Positions 7,208 through 14,330 of a stretch of 19,179 bases of DNA are shown piece after piece. Below the pieces are notes generated by a model. It did no database searches and was not told the origin of the DNA. It was given only the letters and a program-made list of their open reading frames with translations. Numbering within the stretch: position 1 is the first letter of the stretch; each line of letters starts with the position of its first letter. The translations under genes were made by a program, and so were the position numbers. Source of the DNA: Chloroflexota bacterium (lineage in GTDB: Bacteria; Chloroflexota; Dehalococcoidia; DSTF01; RBG-16-68-14); the NCBI GenBank assembly GCA_022561355.1, contig JADFRJ010000014.1:1-19179 (forward strand). Reading direction: 5' to 3'.

Positions 7208-8179
7208 CTAGCGCGCCGGCTGTCTGCTTGGCCGTCCCGGACGTGCGCCCGGAACCGGCACGCGGGCCAGGCAGTCCTCGATGATGTTGGCCGGCGTGAC
7301 GTCCTTGACGCGGGCAGCCGGGCTGATGATGATGCGATGTCCGAGGGTGGCCAGTGCCAACTCCTTCACGTCGTCGGGCCGGGCGAAGTCGCGGCCATCC
7401 AGAAGCGACCAGGCCTGGCTGGCGCGGAAGAGGGCCAGCGATCCCCGCGGCGACGCGCCAAGGTAGACCGACTCGTGTTCGCGGGTCGCGGCAGCGACGG
7501 CGGCGATGTACTGCTTGATGAGTGGGTCGACATAGATCTCCTTGATTGCGCGCTGGAGCCCCATGATCTCGTTTGGGTCTGTTACCTGCTCGAGTGAGTT
7601 GATCGGGTGCGCGAGCTGCTGCGCCTCCATGATCAGCACTTCGTCCGTCTGCGTCGGATAGCCCAGTTCGATGCGAAGCAGGAACCTGTCCAGTTCGGCC
7701 TCGGGGAGGGGGAAGGTGCCTTCGTACTCGATCGGGTTCTGCGTCGCGAGCACGATGAATGGCTGCGGCAACACGTGCGTGACGCCGTCGACCGTGACCT
7801 GCGCTTCGTCCATAGACTCCAGCAGCGCCGACTGCGTCTTGGGCGTCGCACGGTTGATCTCGTCCGCAAGGACGACCTGCGCCATGATCGGCCCTTCGCG
7901 AAACTCGAAGTCGCCTGTCTTCTGGTTATAGATCGAAACGCCCGTGATGTCTGTCGGTAGGAGGTCGGGCGTAAACTGAATGCGGCGGAAGCTGCAGCCG
8001 GTCGATTTTGCCAAGCTGCGTGCCAGGATCGTCTTGCCGACGCCCGGCACGTCTTCGATCAGCACGTGTCCCTGGCACATTAGCGCTACCAGCGCAAGCC
8101 GTACCGGCTCCGCCTTACCGATGATGACGCGCTCCACGTTCGCGAGGATGCGCTCCGCGATGATCTTGGCGTCTTCCAC
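7208..8179 (-). CDS. moxR: MoxR-family AAA+ ATPase
   Basis: 323 aa, the usual MoxR length. Walker A is EDVPGVGKT (residues 42-50, Lys49) and Walker B is VVLADEINRA (102-111, D106 and E107). Sensor 1 lies in LATQNPIE (144-151), the arginine-finger region in ELDRFLLR, and sensor 2 in GASPRGSLAL (241-250). MoxR ATPases act as chaperone-like remodelling machines with VWA or DUF58 partners. The frame stays open upstream to 8521, but the family N-terminus (EDAKIIAERI) begins at tandem GTG codons (8182 and 8179) right after GGAGG. I chose the second GTG because it gives 4 bases of spacing; the first is the alternative. The gene is first in an operon with DUF58 and the tgpA-like gene and is transcribed divergently from the M23 lipoprotein gene. 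Confidence 0.94.
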   Translation of the reverse strand: MEDAKIIAERILANVERVIIGKAEPVRLALVALMCQGHVLIEDVPGVGKTILARSLAKSTGCSFRRIQFTPDLLPTDITGVSIYNQKTGDFEFREGPIMAQVVLADEINRATPKTQSALLESMDEAQVTVDGVTHVLPQPFIVLATQNPIEYEGTFPLPEAELDRFLLRIELGYPTQTDEVLIMEAQQLAHPINSLEQVTDPNEIMGLQRAIKEIYVDPLIKQYIAAVAAATREHESVYLGASPRGSLALFRASQAWSLLDGRDFARPDDVKELALATLGHRIIISPAARVKDVTPANIIEDCLARVPVPGARPGRPSRQPAR

Positions 8180-8183
8180 CACA

Positions 8184-8188
8184 CCTCC
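8184..8188 (-). promoter_or_regulatory. Ribosome binding site deciding the moxR GTG start
   Basis: The minus strand reads GGAGG here, 4 bases before GTG 8179 and 1 base before GTG 8182. No ATG lies near it in frame. This places the moxR start at a GTG and rules out the long upstream extension of the frame, which has no family-like sequence. Confidence 0.6.
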
Positions 8189-8227
8189 AGGGCCAGATGC
8201 GCTGTATTTCGTATCGTAGGCTTGTCG

Positions 8228-8236
8228 ATTATAGCA
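8228..8236 (-). promoter_or_regulatory. Extended -10 promoter of the moxR-DUF58-tgpA operon
   Basis: The minus strand reads TGCTATAAT, a perfect -10 hexamer with the TGn extension. No good -35 is seen at 16-18 bases; TTGAGG lies 14 bases upstream, which is short. Extended -10 promoters can work without a strong -35. The predicted start is near 8221, giving a leader of about 40 bases with the GGAGG site. Confidence 0.6.
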
Positions 8237-8286
8237 GGTCGATCGGGCCTCAATCGTGACACTGATCGCCGCTCTCGCCGGTCGGC

Positions 8287-8292
8287 TACAAT
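8287..8292 (+). promoter_or_regulatory. Candidate -10 box of the M23 lipoprotein gene
   Basis: TACAAT (5 of 6 consensus) within GGCTACAATGG, close in sequence to the dnaJ -10 region TGCTACAATGG. It lies 11 bases before ATG 8304, so the predicted transcript would start within about 5 bases of the start codon (near-leaderless). No convincing -35 lies at 17 bases. No Shine-Dalgarno is visible before the ATG, consistent with leaderless initiation. Confidence 0.4.
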
Positions 8293-8303
8293 GGCCGGAC
8301 AAG

Positions 8304-9254
8304 ATGCAGCTGATTCGTCTCGCCCCGCTCCTCCTCCTCTGGCTGTCCCTCGCCGGCTGCGGCGCCTTCTCGAGCGCATCTCCGACGCCCACTCCCACAG
8401 CGACGCCGTCACCGACACCTACGATGACGCCGACCTCCACGCCGACGCCCACTCCAGCCCCGGAGCTCATCGCGGCCACTATCCAGATCCCGCAGGGCGC
8501 TGTAGGCGTGCTGGAGTTCAACGGCGGCGCGGCAAGTGCGGTCGCCGCCTTCGACGGCCGCGACTACACCCTACTGGCCAGAGAGGGTGGCTTCTGGGGC
8601 GTCATCGGCGTCGGCGCCGACAAGCCGCTAGGGGTGTATCCCGTCACGATCATGCTCTTGGACGCAGCCGGGGGCGTGCTCACCAGGCTGGGAGTGTCCG
8701 TGGAAGTGGTCGACACCGCTTATCCTGTGGAGGCGATCACGTTCGCGCCTGATCAGTCTGCGCTCCTTACCGCCGCGTTGTCTGAGCAGGAGGCCGCGAC
8801 GCGCGCCGTGATCTACTCGCGGCACACGCCGGAGCAGCTCTGGGAGGGCGTCTTCCTGCAGCCGCTACCGGGGCCGATCAGCAGTCAGTATGGCATTGGC
8901 CGCAGCTACAACGGCGGGCCTGTGACCAGCTTCCACCACGGGACCGACTTCGCGCTGGACGAAGGCACGCCCGTCGTGGCCGCGAACAGCGGCCGGGTAG
9001 CGTTCTCCGGCGATCTGCCAATCCGCGGTCTGAGCGTCATTCTAGATCACGGTGGTGGGGTGTTCACCGCATACCACCATCTGTCGGTGGCGTCTGTGCT
9101 GGAGGATCAGTTCGTGTCGATCGGCGACTTGGTCGGCCTCGTCGGAGCGTCGGGGCTCGCGACGGGACCGCATCTACACTGGGAGCTGGTTGTCGGCGGC
9201 GTCGAAGTCGACCCGATGCTCTGGACAGTCGGCGCCGTCGGGCCGCGGGGCTGA
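8304..9254 (+). CDS. M23/LytM-family peptidase lipoprotein
   Basis: 316 aa. A lipoprotein signal peptide (residues 1-18) ends in the lipobox LAGC with C19. A Pro/Thr-rich linker (about 27-52) and a beta-rich middle domain (about 55-140) follow. The C-terminal LytM domain (about 185-305) has its zinc ligands: H211 and D215 in HHGTD and H292 in HLH. The catalytic-region His258/259 lie in AYHHLS. Active LytM enzymes cleave peptidoglycan peptide cross-links, and the metal ligands here are complete, so activity is expected outside the membrane. ATG 8304 gives a proper signal peptide; a longer in-frame start at GTG 8256 would put 16 extra residues before it. The gene diverges from moxR and ends 3 bases from the convergent prmA stop. 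Confidence 0.93.
   Translation: MQLIRLAPLLLLWLSLAGCGAFSSASPTPTPTATPSPTPTMTPTSTPTPTPAPELIAATIQIPQGAVGVLEFNGGAASAVAAFDGRDYTLLAREGGFWGVIGVGADKPLGVYPVTIMLLDAAGGVLTRLGVSVEVVDTAYPVEAITFAPDQSALLTAALSEQEAATRAVIYSRHTPEQLWEGVFLQPLPGPISSQYGIGRSYNGGPVTSFHHGTDFALDEGTPVVAANSGRVAFSGDLPIRGLSVILDHGGGVFTAYHHLSVASVLEDQFVSIGDLVGLVGASGLATGPHLHWELVVGGVEVDPMLWTVGAVGPRG
8382..8459 (+). repeat. Low-complexity Pro/Thr-coding repeat
   Basis: An imperfect tandem array of Pro, Thr, Ser and Ala codons encodes the linker at residues 27-52 of the M23 lipoprotein. Such linkers hold a lipoprotein domain away from the membrane and are common in Chloroflexota and other outer-surface proteins. Codon pairs vary, so it is not an exact DNA repeat. 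Its length could differ between strains. Confidence 0.75.
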
Positions 9255-9257
9255 CGG

Positions 9258-10172
9258 TTAGCGGCGAACGACCAGCAGCCGCCAGTCGCCTTCGGCGCGT
9301 CGTTCCAACGCGCGCGCTCCCGCCTCCAGCAGCGCGTCCACGCAGCTCTCTTCCTGCTCAGCAACGATGCCACTCACGAACGCCGCGCCGTTCTCGTTCA
9401 GCGCCGCCAGTAGATCGCCAGCCAGCTCGCGTATAATGCGGGCGCTAAGGTTCGCGAGCACCAGGTCGTAACGGCCCGTAGGCGGCTCCGTGAAGGGCCA
9501 CGCTTCTCCCAACGAACCGTGCATCGTGCGAATGTTGTCTGCCACGCGGTTGGCGGCGGCGTTCTCACGCGTCGCGCGCACGGCGGCAGCGTCGATGTCG
9601 ACCGCGTCGACGTTGCCCGCGCCCAGTAGGGCGGCCGTGACAGAGAGGATGCCGGATCCGCAGCCGACGTCGAGTATGGACGCGCCTGCTTCCATCTGCC
9701 TCTCCAGCTCGATCAGGCACATGCGGGTCGTCTCATGCTGCCCCGTACCGAACGCGCGGCCGGGGTCCAGTTCGACCACGATGTCGCCCGCTCTCGGTTC
9801 GTACTCGCGCCACGACGGCTTGAGGACGATTCGTTCACCAACGCGCGTGACGTGGAAGTGCTCCTTCCACGCGTCGGCCCAGTCTCTTTCCTGAACCGTG
9901 TTCACGCTTAGGGGCTCGACAATGTCGCCGCCTAGTGCGACAAGGATCTTCCTAAGTTCCTCGATGGCTGCCGCGGTTGGGCTATCTCCGGCCGGGAGCC
10001 AGATACGCAGGCGGACCGCGTCGTTCTCGTGGAAGGCGACGCCGCCCTCTTCGTCGATGGCGTCGAACGGCTGCTCAATGCTTACGCCTGCCGGCGCATA
10101 GCGGCGCAGCAGGTCGGCCATCGCCTCCACCGCGTGCGGGCGGACGGCGATCGCCAGTTCCAATGTCTCCAT
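9258..10172 (-). CDS. prmA: Ribosomal protein L11 methyltransferase
   Basis: 304 aa, typical length. PrmA methylates the N-terminal and lysine amino groups of ribosomal protein L11 using S-adenosylmethionine. The diagnostic motif DPGRAFGTGQHETT lies at 136-149, the SAM-binding glycine motif LDVGCGSGI at 167-175, the acidic VDIDAAAV loop at 191-198, and LANLSARII (the catalytic-loop region, N241) at 239-247. The N-terminal 120 residues form the L11-recognition domain, with the W-x-x-x-W-K-E-H pattern at 98-105. The start lies 3 bases after the dnaJ stop and no clear Shine-Dalgarno is seen, so translation is probably coupled to dnaJ. The dnaJ-prmA order is seen in several bacterial groups. The gene converges on the M23 gene. 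Confidence 0.95.
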   Translation of the reverse strand: METLELAIAVRPHAVEAMADLLRRYAPAGVSIEQPFDAIDEEGGVAFHENDAVRLRIWLPAGDSPTAAAIEELRKILVALGGDIVEPLSVNTVQERDWADAWKEHFHVTRVGERIVLKPSWREYEPRAGDIVVELDPGRAFGTGQHETTRMCLIELERQMEAGASILDVGCGSGILSVTAALLGAGNVDAVDIDAAAVRATRENAAANRVADNIRTMHGSLGEAWPFTEPPTGRYDLVLANLSARIIRELAGDLLAALNENGAAFVSGIVAEQEESCVDALLEAGARALERRAEGDWRLLVVRR

Positions 10173-10175
10173 AGA

Positions 10176-11294
10176 CTAGCCGAGGGCGTCCTTGATCTTG
10201 TTGAGCAGGCTTTTGTCATCGGGCGATAGCGGTGTCCCCATGGACTCGGAGAGCTGCGCCAGTAGCCGCTTCTGCTCGTCGTTCAGGTTCTTGGGTGTCA
10301 CCACGTGTGTGTGAACCAGCAGGTCCCCCCGGCCGCCCGAACGCAGGTGCGGCACGCCTTGTCCCTTCAGGACGAAGACCTGTCCGCTTTGCGTGCCGCT
10401 CGGAATGCGCAGCGGCAGCGGCTTCTCCAACGTCGGGATCTCCGTCTCGTCGCCTAGCGCCGCTTGCCCGAAGTTGATCTCAAGGTCGTAGATCAGGTCG
10501 TCGCCATCACGCTGGAAGAGCTTGTGAGGCTTCACGTTCACCTGCAGGTAGAGATTGCCTCGAGGTCCTCCACGCTCGCCCAGTTCGCCCTCGCCGGAGA
10601 GGCGCATCTGAGCGCCGTCGTCGATGCCCGCCGGGATTTTAACCTGGAGATTGCGCGTGCGCTGCTCGTATCCCTGGCCCCGGCAGGTCTTGCACGGCTT
10701 CGAAACGACCGCGCCCTCGCCTTGACAGCGGTCGCACATGGAGACGTTGACGAACTGGCCGAAGACGCTCTGCTGGACGCGCCGCAGCTCGCCCGTACCC
10801 TCACAGTTGGTGCACCGCTTGGGCTCGCTGCCTGGCTCCGAGCGCCGCCCGTGGCAATGAGAGCAGGGCTCAAGGCCTTCGACGCCGATCGTCTTCTCGG
10901 TTCCGAAGGCGGCCTCCTCGAACGTCAGGCGAATGTGCTGGCGCAAGTCGGCGCCGCGTCGGGGCCCTCCCCGCCGGGCTGTGCTGCCGCCGAAGAACGC
11001 GTCGAAGATGTCACCAAAGCCGCTGAAGCCAAAGCCCTCGAAACCACGCGCGCCGCCGAACGCGGACTGCGGACCGGAGTGCCCGAACCGATCATACATC
11101 GCTCGCCGCTCCTGATCGGAGAGCACCTCATAGGCCTCGTTGACGGCCTTAAACTGTTCGCTCGCATCCCCGCTGTTGTTGCGGTCGGGATGGTACTTCA
11201 TCGCCAGCTTGCGGAACGCTTTCTTGACGTTCTCAGGCGTGGCGTCGCGAGGGACGCCTAGAACTTCGTAGTAATCGCGCTTTGCTGTTGCCAA
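10176..11294 (-). CDS. dnaJ: Chaperone protein DnaJ
   Basis: 372 aa, full length type I DnaJ. The J domain (residues 5-70) carries HPD at 35-37, which stimulates DnaK ATPase. A Gly/Phe-rich region follows (about 71-112), then the zinc-binding domain with four CxxC pairs (C144/C147, C161/C164, C187/C190, C201/C204) and two beta-sandwich substrate domains. The first zinc repeat reads CSHCHGRR, lacking the second Gly of CxxCxGxG. The start codon is TTG at 11294-11292, with GAGG 4 bases upstream. It is the only start that keeps the family N-terminus (KRDYYEVLGV). dnaK and grpE are not adjacent. The gene forms an operon with prmA. No CIRCE operator is visible upstream. Confidence 0.97.
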   Translation of the reverse strand: MATAKRDYYEVLGVPRDATPENVKKAFRKLAMKYHPDRNNSGDASEQFKAVNEAYEVLSDQERRAMYDRFGHSGPQSAFGGARGFEGFGFSGFGDIFDAFFGGSTARRGGPRRGADLRQHIRLTFEEAAFGTEKTIGVEGLEPCSHCHGRRSEPGSEPKRCTNCEGTGELRRVQQSVFGQFVNVSMCDRCQGEGAVVSKPCKTCRGQGYEQRTRNLQVKIPAGIDDGAQMRLSGEGELGERGGPRGNLYLQVNVKPHKLFQRDGDDLIYDLEINFGQAALGDETEIPTLEKPLPLRIPSGTQSGQVFVLKGQGVPHLRSGGRGDLLVHTHVVTPKNLNDEQKRLLAQLSESMGTPLSPDDKSLLNKIKDALG

Positions 11295-11343
11295 GGTACC
11301 TCGCTTGTACTTCTGCCTAACGTAGTATTCGGCTCAATATCCC

Positions 11344-11352
11344 ATTGTAGCA
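11344..11352 (-). promoter_or_regulatory. Extended -10 promoter of dnaJ-prmA
   Basis: The minus strand reads TGCTACAAT: TGn extension plus a 5-of-6 hexamer. It lies in the 94-base gap between the ubiA-like stop and the dnaJ start, about 50 bases before the TTG start codon. The -35 region is weak. The sequence matches the moxR promoter TGCTATAAT at 8 of 9 positions. It is not a heat-shock (sigma32) type element as far as I can see. Confidence 0.55.
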
Positions 11353-11388
11353 GGGGTGAAGGGCTGCTCAGTTTGCTGGATGGCAGCG

Positions 11389-12399
11389 TCAGATCAACGC
11401 TTCGCCTGTTACCTGTGCGGCGAGGCCGATGACGAAGAGGATGCCGTAGCGCCGGTTGTGGATGAACGCCATCCCGACGAACCAAAGTGGCCACGCTGGA
11501 TAGTTCTCCGGCGGCTTGTCCGGCTTTGGGTCGCTGAAGCCGCGCAGTACGAGCCAGAGCAGCGGTAGCGCTCCTAATACCAGAAGCAGGCCGGGCATGC
11601 GCTGCCAGACGACGAGTGCGGCAACCGCCACGTACATGGCGATCGAGAGTGCCTGCGTTAGTAAGCGCGCGGAACCCTCTCCGACCAGCATTGGCAGTGT
11701 GAAGATGCGCTTCATCGTATCGAATTCCATCTTGTCCAAGTGCTTTCCCATGAGGACCGTGGTGACGCCCAGCGCGTACGGAAACGACGCTAGGACGACC
11801 CAGGCGGGCAGTTCGCCCGCCATGACGTAGTAGGTGCCTCCGATCATCAGCGGCCCCCAGATAATGAACACGGCGATCTCGCCAAGGCCAAAGTACTTGA
11901 GCGGCACGGGCCCACCTGAATAGAGCATCAGACCGAAGGCCCCGCTCAGCGCGAAGATCAGCACGCCCGGTCCGGTCTCGATCGTCAGGTAGATGCCGAT
12001 CGCGGTCGCGGCCACGAGGATCGCTATGGTGATCAGCGCGAAGGAGCGCAGCGCCGCCGACTTCTCCGTCAGCGGGTGCGGCCCGTAGGTCGCGCGCGGC
12101 GAATCCGGGCTGTCGGTGCCGCGCCGGTAGTCCCAGAAGTCGTTCACGAGGTTGCTCGCCGTGTGGGCGAGCACCAAGCCGGCAAGCGTGAGCACGAACA
12201 ACGGCCAGTCGAACACGCTGTCGCGGGCGGCTAGCAGCCCGCCGATCACGGCGGACGTCGCGGTCATCACCACCACGGAAACGCGTGCGAGCACGAGCCA
12301 GCGCGTGATTGGGTCTACGAGGCTTAGGTCGACCTGCGGGATCGTATAGAGCGCCTGCATCCAGAGGCGCGGCGCCGACATGCGGGTTGTTGTGGCCAT
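11389..12399 (-). CDS. UbiA/MenA-like polyprenyltransferase
   Basis: 336 aa with about eight to nine hydrophobic helices. The two aspartate-rich motifs that bind Mg-prenyl diphosphate are present: NDFWDYRRGTD (residues 86-96) and HLDKMEFDTMKR (220-231). The family attaches a prenyl chain to an aromatic acceptor in the membrane. The NDxxDxxxGxD form fits MenA-like enzymes (1,4-dihydroxy-2-naphthoate, menaquinone pathway). No other quinone gene is nearby, so the acceptor is uncertain and an orphan role is possible. ATG 12399 has no Shine-Dalgarno; a -10-like TAGAAT only 9 bases upstream suggests a near-leaderless transcript. ATG 12381 (residue 7) is an alternative start. The gene diverges from aspS and precedes dnaJ on the same strand with a 94-base gap. 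Confidence 0.85.
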   Translation of the reverse strand: MATTTRMSAPRLWMQALYTIPQVDLSLVDPITRWLVLARVSVVVMTATSAVIGGLLAARDSVFDWPLFVLTLAGLVLAHTASNLVNDFWDYRRGTDSPDSPRATYGPHPLTEKSAALRSFALITIAILVAATAIGIYLTIETGPGVLIFALSGAFGLMLYSGGPVPLKYFGLGEIAVFIIWGPLMIGGTYYVMAGELPAWVVLASFPYALGVTTVLMGKHLDKMEFDTMKRIFTLPMLVGEGSARLLTQALSIAMYVAVAALVVWQRMPGLLLVLGALPLLWLVLRGFSDPKPDKPPENYPAWPLWFVGMAFIHNRRYGILFVIGLAAQVTGEALI

Positions 12400-12407
12400 C
12401 GCGCAAC

Positions 12408-12414
12408 TATTCTA
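12408..12414. promoter_or_regulatory. Candidate bidirectional -10 element between ubiA-like gene and aspS
   Basis: The near-palindromic CTATTCTAG centre reads TATTCT on the plus strand (12408-12413) and TAGAAT on the minus strand (12414-12409). Each matches the -10 consensus at 4 to 5 of 6 positions. On the minus strand it lies 9 bases before the prenyltransferase ATG; on the plus strand it would give aspS a leader of about 70 bases. No strong -35 on either side; TTGTTG at 12387-12392 is a weak candidate for aspS. Confidence 0.35.
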
Positions 12415-12493
12415 GCGAACGCATGAGTTTCGGGCAGGCCCGTCCTTGCTCGCGTGGCGCTCACATGCCACACTCGGCACTGCGAGGGAGAAC

Positions 12494-14314
12494 ATGCTTA
12501 AGACACACTACTGCGGCGATCTACGCAAAGATCACATCGGTCAGGAAGTCACGCTGGGCGGTTGGGTGCATCGCCGCCGTGACCACGGCGGTCTGATCTT
12601 CATGGACCTGCGCGACCGTCGCGGCATCGTTCAGATGGTCATCCATCCAGACGACGCGCCGGACGCGCACAAGACGGCTGGCGACGTTCGCTCCGAATTC
12701 GTCTTGTCGGTTGTCGGGGAGGTCGCCGCTCGCAAGGAAGGCACCGAGAACCCGGACATGCCGACGGGGGACATCGAGTTGCGTGTCCGCCATCTAGAGG
12801 TGCTGAACGAGTCCAAGACACCGCCGTTCCCGATCAACGAAGAGTCCGACGTCGAGGAGCTGCTTAGGCTTCGCTATCGCTACCTAGACCTGCGGCGCGA
12901 GGGTATGCAGCGCAACCTTCGCATCCGTGACCAGGCGACGGCCTACATCCGCAGCTTCTTCCGAGAGCGAGACTTCACCGAGATCGAGACGCCCATGCTC
13001 ACGAACAGCACCCCTGAGGGCGCTCGCGATTATCTGGTGCCGGCCCGGGTGCAGCCTGGCACGTTCTATGCGCTTCCTCAGTCGCCGCAGCAGTACAAGC
13101 AACTGTTGATGGTTGCCGGCGTGGAGCGCTACTTCCAGATTGCTCGCTGCGCCCGGGACGAAGACCTGCGGGCCGACCGCCAGCCGGACTTCACGCAGCT
13201 TGACGTAGAGATGAGCTTCGCGACCGAGGAAGACATCCTTGAGCTGTTCGAGGAGCTGTTCTCCAATCTGGTGCGGGAGGTACGGCCAGATCTTTCGTTT
13301 GTCTCGCCGTTTCCACGCCTCACGTACGAAGAATCGATGCGCCGCTTCGGCACTGACAAGCCCGACCTGCGCTACGGCATGGAGCTGTTCGATATCAACG
13401 ATGTCGCCGCTTCGTCCGAGTTTGGCGTGTTTCGCAACGCCGTCACTTCGGGAGGCTCCGTAGAGGGCATCTGCGTGCCTGGTGGTGCTGAGTTTTCTCG
13501 CAAGCAGATCGATTCGCTGACTACGTTTGTGCAGGGCATTGGCGCGAAAGGTCTCGTCTCAATCGCTCTGCTTGGGCAGCCGGGCTCGCTCGACGAAGAG
13601 GGCATCCGATCGCCCGTCGCCAAGTATCTCGCGGTCGATCTCGTCGAAACGGCCGCGCAACGGTCGGACGCAAAGCAGGGCGACCTGCTGCTGCTGGTTG
13701 CGGGCGAAGGTGGCAAGCCGAAGCTGGAGCCAGGATCATCGCACCGGGTGCGCCCGGCGCTAGACGGCCTGAGGCGCGAAGTCGCCTCCCGTCTCCAGTT
13801 AGCAGACCCGAACGTGCTCCACTATGCGTTCATTACGGAGTTCCCGCTCGTCGAATGGGACGACGAAGAAGAGCGCTGGGACGCCCTGCATCACCTCTTC
13901 GTGGCGCCTATGGAAGAAGACCTGCACTTTCTGGACACAGACCCCAGCCGCGTCCGCAGCCGCGCCTACGACATGATCTGCAATGGCATGGAGTTGGGAA
14001 GCGGCAGCGTCCGGATCCACAAGCGCGATTTGCAGGAGCGCGTCCTCCGCTTGCTCGGTATCAGCGACGAAGAGGCCAAGGAGCGTTTCGGACACATTTT
14101 AGAGGCGTTCGAATACGGGGCGCCGCCTCACGCGGGCTTCGCCCCCGGCATCGATCGCATCGTGGCGCAACTCGCGGGCGAGACCGACATCCGCGAGGTG
14201 ATCGCGTTCCCGAAATCGAAGAGCGGCGCTGATCCCATGACGGGCGCCCCATCGCGTGTGAGCGACGAACAGCTGAGCGTGCTCGGTATCACCGTGGTCG
14301 AACAACCAGAGTAG
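12494..14314 (+). CDS. aspS: Aspartyl-tRNA synthetase (bacterial type)
   Basis: 606 aa, typical for bacterial AspRS. It charges tRNA with aspartate. Domains in order: N-terminal OB-fold anticodon-binding domain (about 1-105, GGWVHRRRDHGG at 22-33), class II catalytic core with ALPQSPQQYKQLLM (194-207), motif 2 ARDEDLRADRQPDFTQLD (221-238), the bacterial GAD insertion (about 285-420), and motif 3 around GIDRIVAQLAGE (552-563). H31 in RRRDHG is the residue linked to non-discriminating AspRS in Pseudomonas aeruginosa; the E. coli discriminating enzyme has Leu. So this enzyme may also charge tRNA-Asn for GatCAB amidation (inference). The residue just before the motif 2 Arg is Ala221, where Phe is usual (CFRDED). 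ATG 12494 has GAGGGAGA upstream and matches the family N-terminus; the in-frame ATG at 12446 adds 16 unrelated residues. Confidence 0.97.
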   Translation: MLKTHYCGDLRKDHIGQEVTLGGWVHRRRDHGGLIFMDLRDRRGIVQMVIHPDDAPDAHKTAGDVRSEFVLSVVGEVAARKEGTENPDMPTGDIELRVRHLEVLNESKTPPFPINEESDVEELLRLRYRYLDLRREGMQRNLRIRDQATAYIRSFFRERDFTEIETPMLTNSTPEGARDYLVPARVQPGTFYALPQSPQQYKQLLMVAGVERYFQIARCARDEDLRADRQPDFTQLDVEMSFATEEDILELFEELFSNLVREVRPDLSFVSPFPRLTYEESMRRFGTDKPDLRYGMELFDINDVAASSEFGVFRNAVTSGGSVEGICVPGGAEFSRKQIDSLTTFVQGIGAKGLVSIALLGQPGSLDEEGIRSPVAKYLAVDLVETAAQRSDAKQGDLLLLVAGEGGKPKLEPGSSHRVRPALDGLRREVASRLQLADPNVLHYAFITEFPLVEWDDEEERWDALHHLFVAPMEEDLHFLDTDPSRVRSRAYDMICNGMELGSGSVRIHKRDLQERVLRLLGISDEEAKERFGHILEAFEYGAPPHAGFAPGIDRIVAQLAGETDIREVIAFPKSKSGADPMTGAPSRVSDEQLSVLGITVVEQPE

Positions 14315-14330
14315 GGCGGCCCCGAGAACC

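Noticed and set aside
6271..7284. Long plus-strand open frame (337 codons) opposite the DUF58 gene
   Set aside because: It is an antisense shadow typical of high-GC DNA. The minus-strand frame has clear family motifs, while this one shows only charged low-complexity sequence and no ribosome binding site.
8382..8459. Possible CRISPR or mobile-element repeat
   Set aside because: The repetition follows Pro/Thr codons within a lipoprotein linker, with no spacers and no fixed unit.
10464..11261. 265-codon plus-strand open frame opposite dnaJ
   Set aside because: It is antisense to a highly conserved gene with all DnaJ motifs, and has no independent support.
11295..11388. Possible CIRCE (HrcA) operator upstream of dnaJ
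   Set aside because: I looked for TTAGCACTC and its mirrored arm and found nothing similar on either strand.
11258..12406. 382-codon minus-strand open frame overlapping the prenyltransferase in another frame
   Set aside because: The sequence is Arg-rich with no membrane segments or motifs. The overlapping frame has both Asp-rich motifs of the UbiA family and a proper helical pattern.
12431..12471. Hairpins before aspS (CGGGC-AG-GCCCG at 12431-12442 and GTGGC-N8-GCCAC at 12454-12471) as a T-box or attenuator
   Set aside because: The arms are short, there is no T run, and the leader is far too short for a T-box with its conserved antiterminator. Likely chance in GC-rich DNA.
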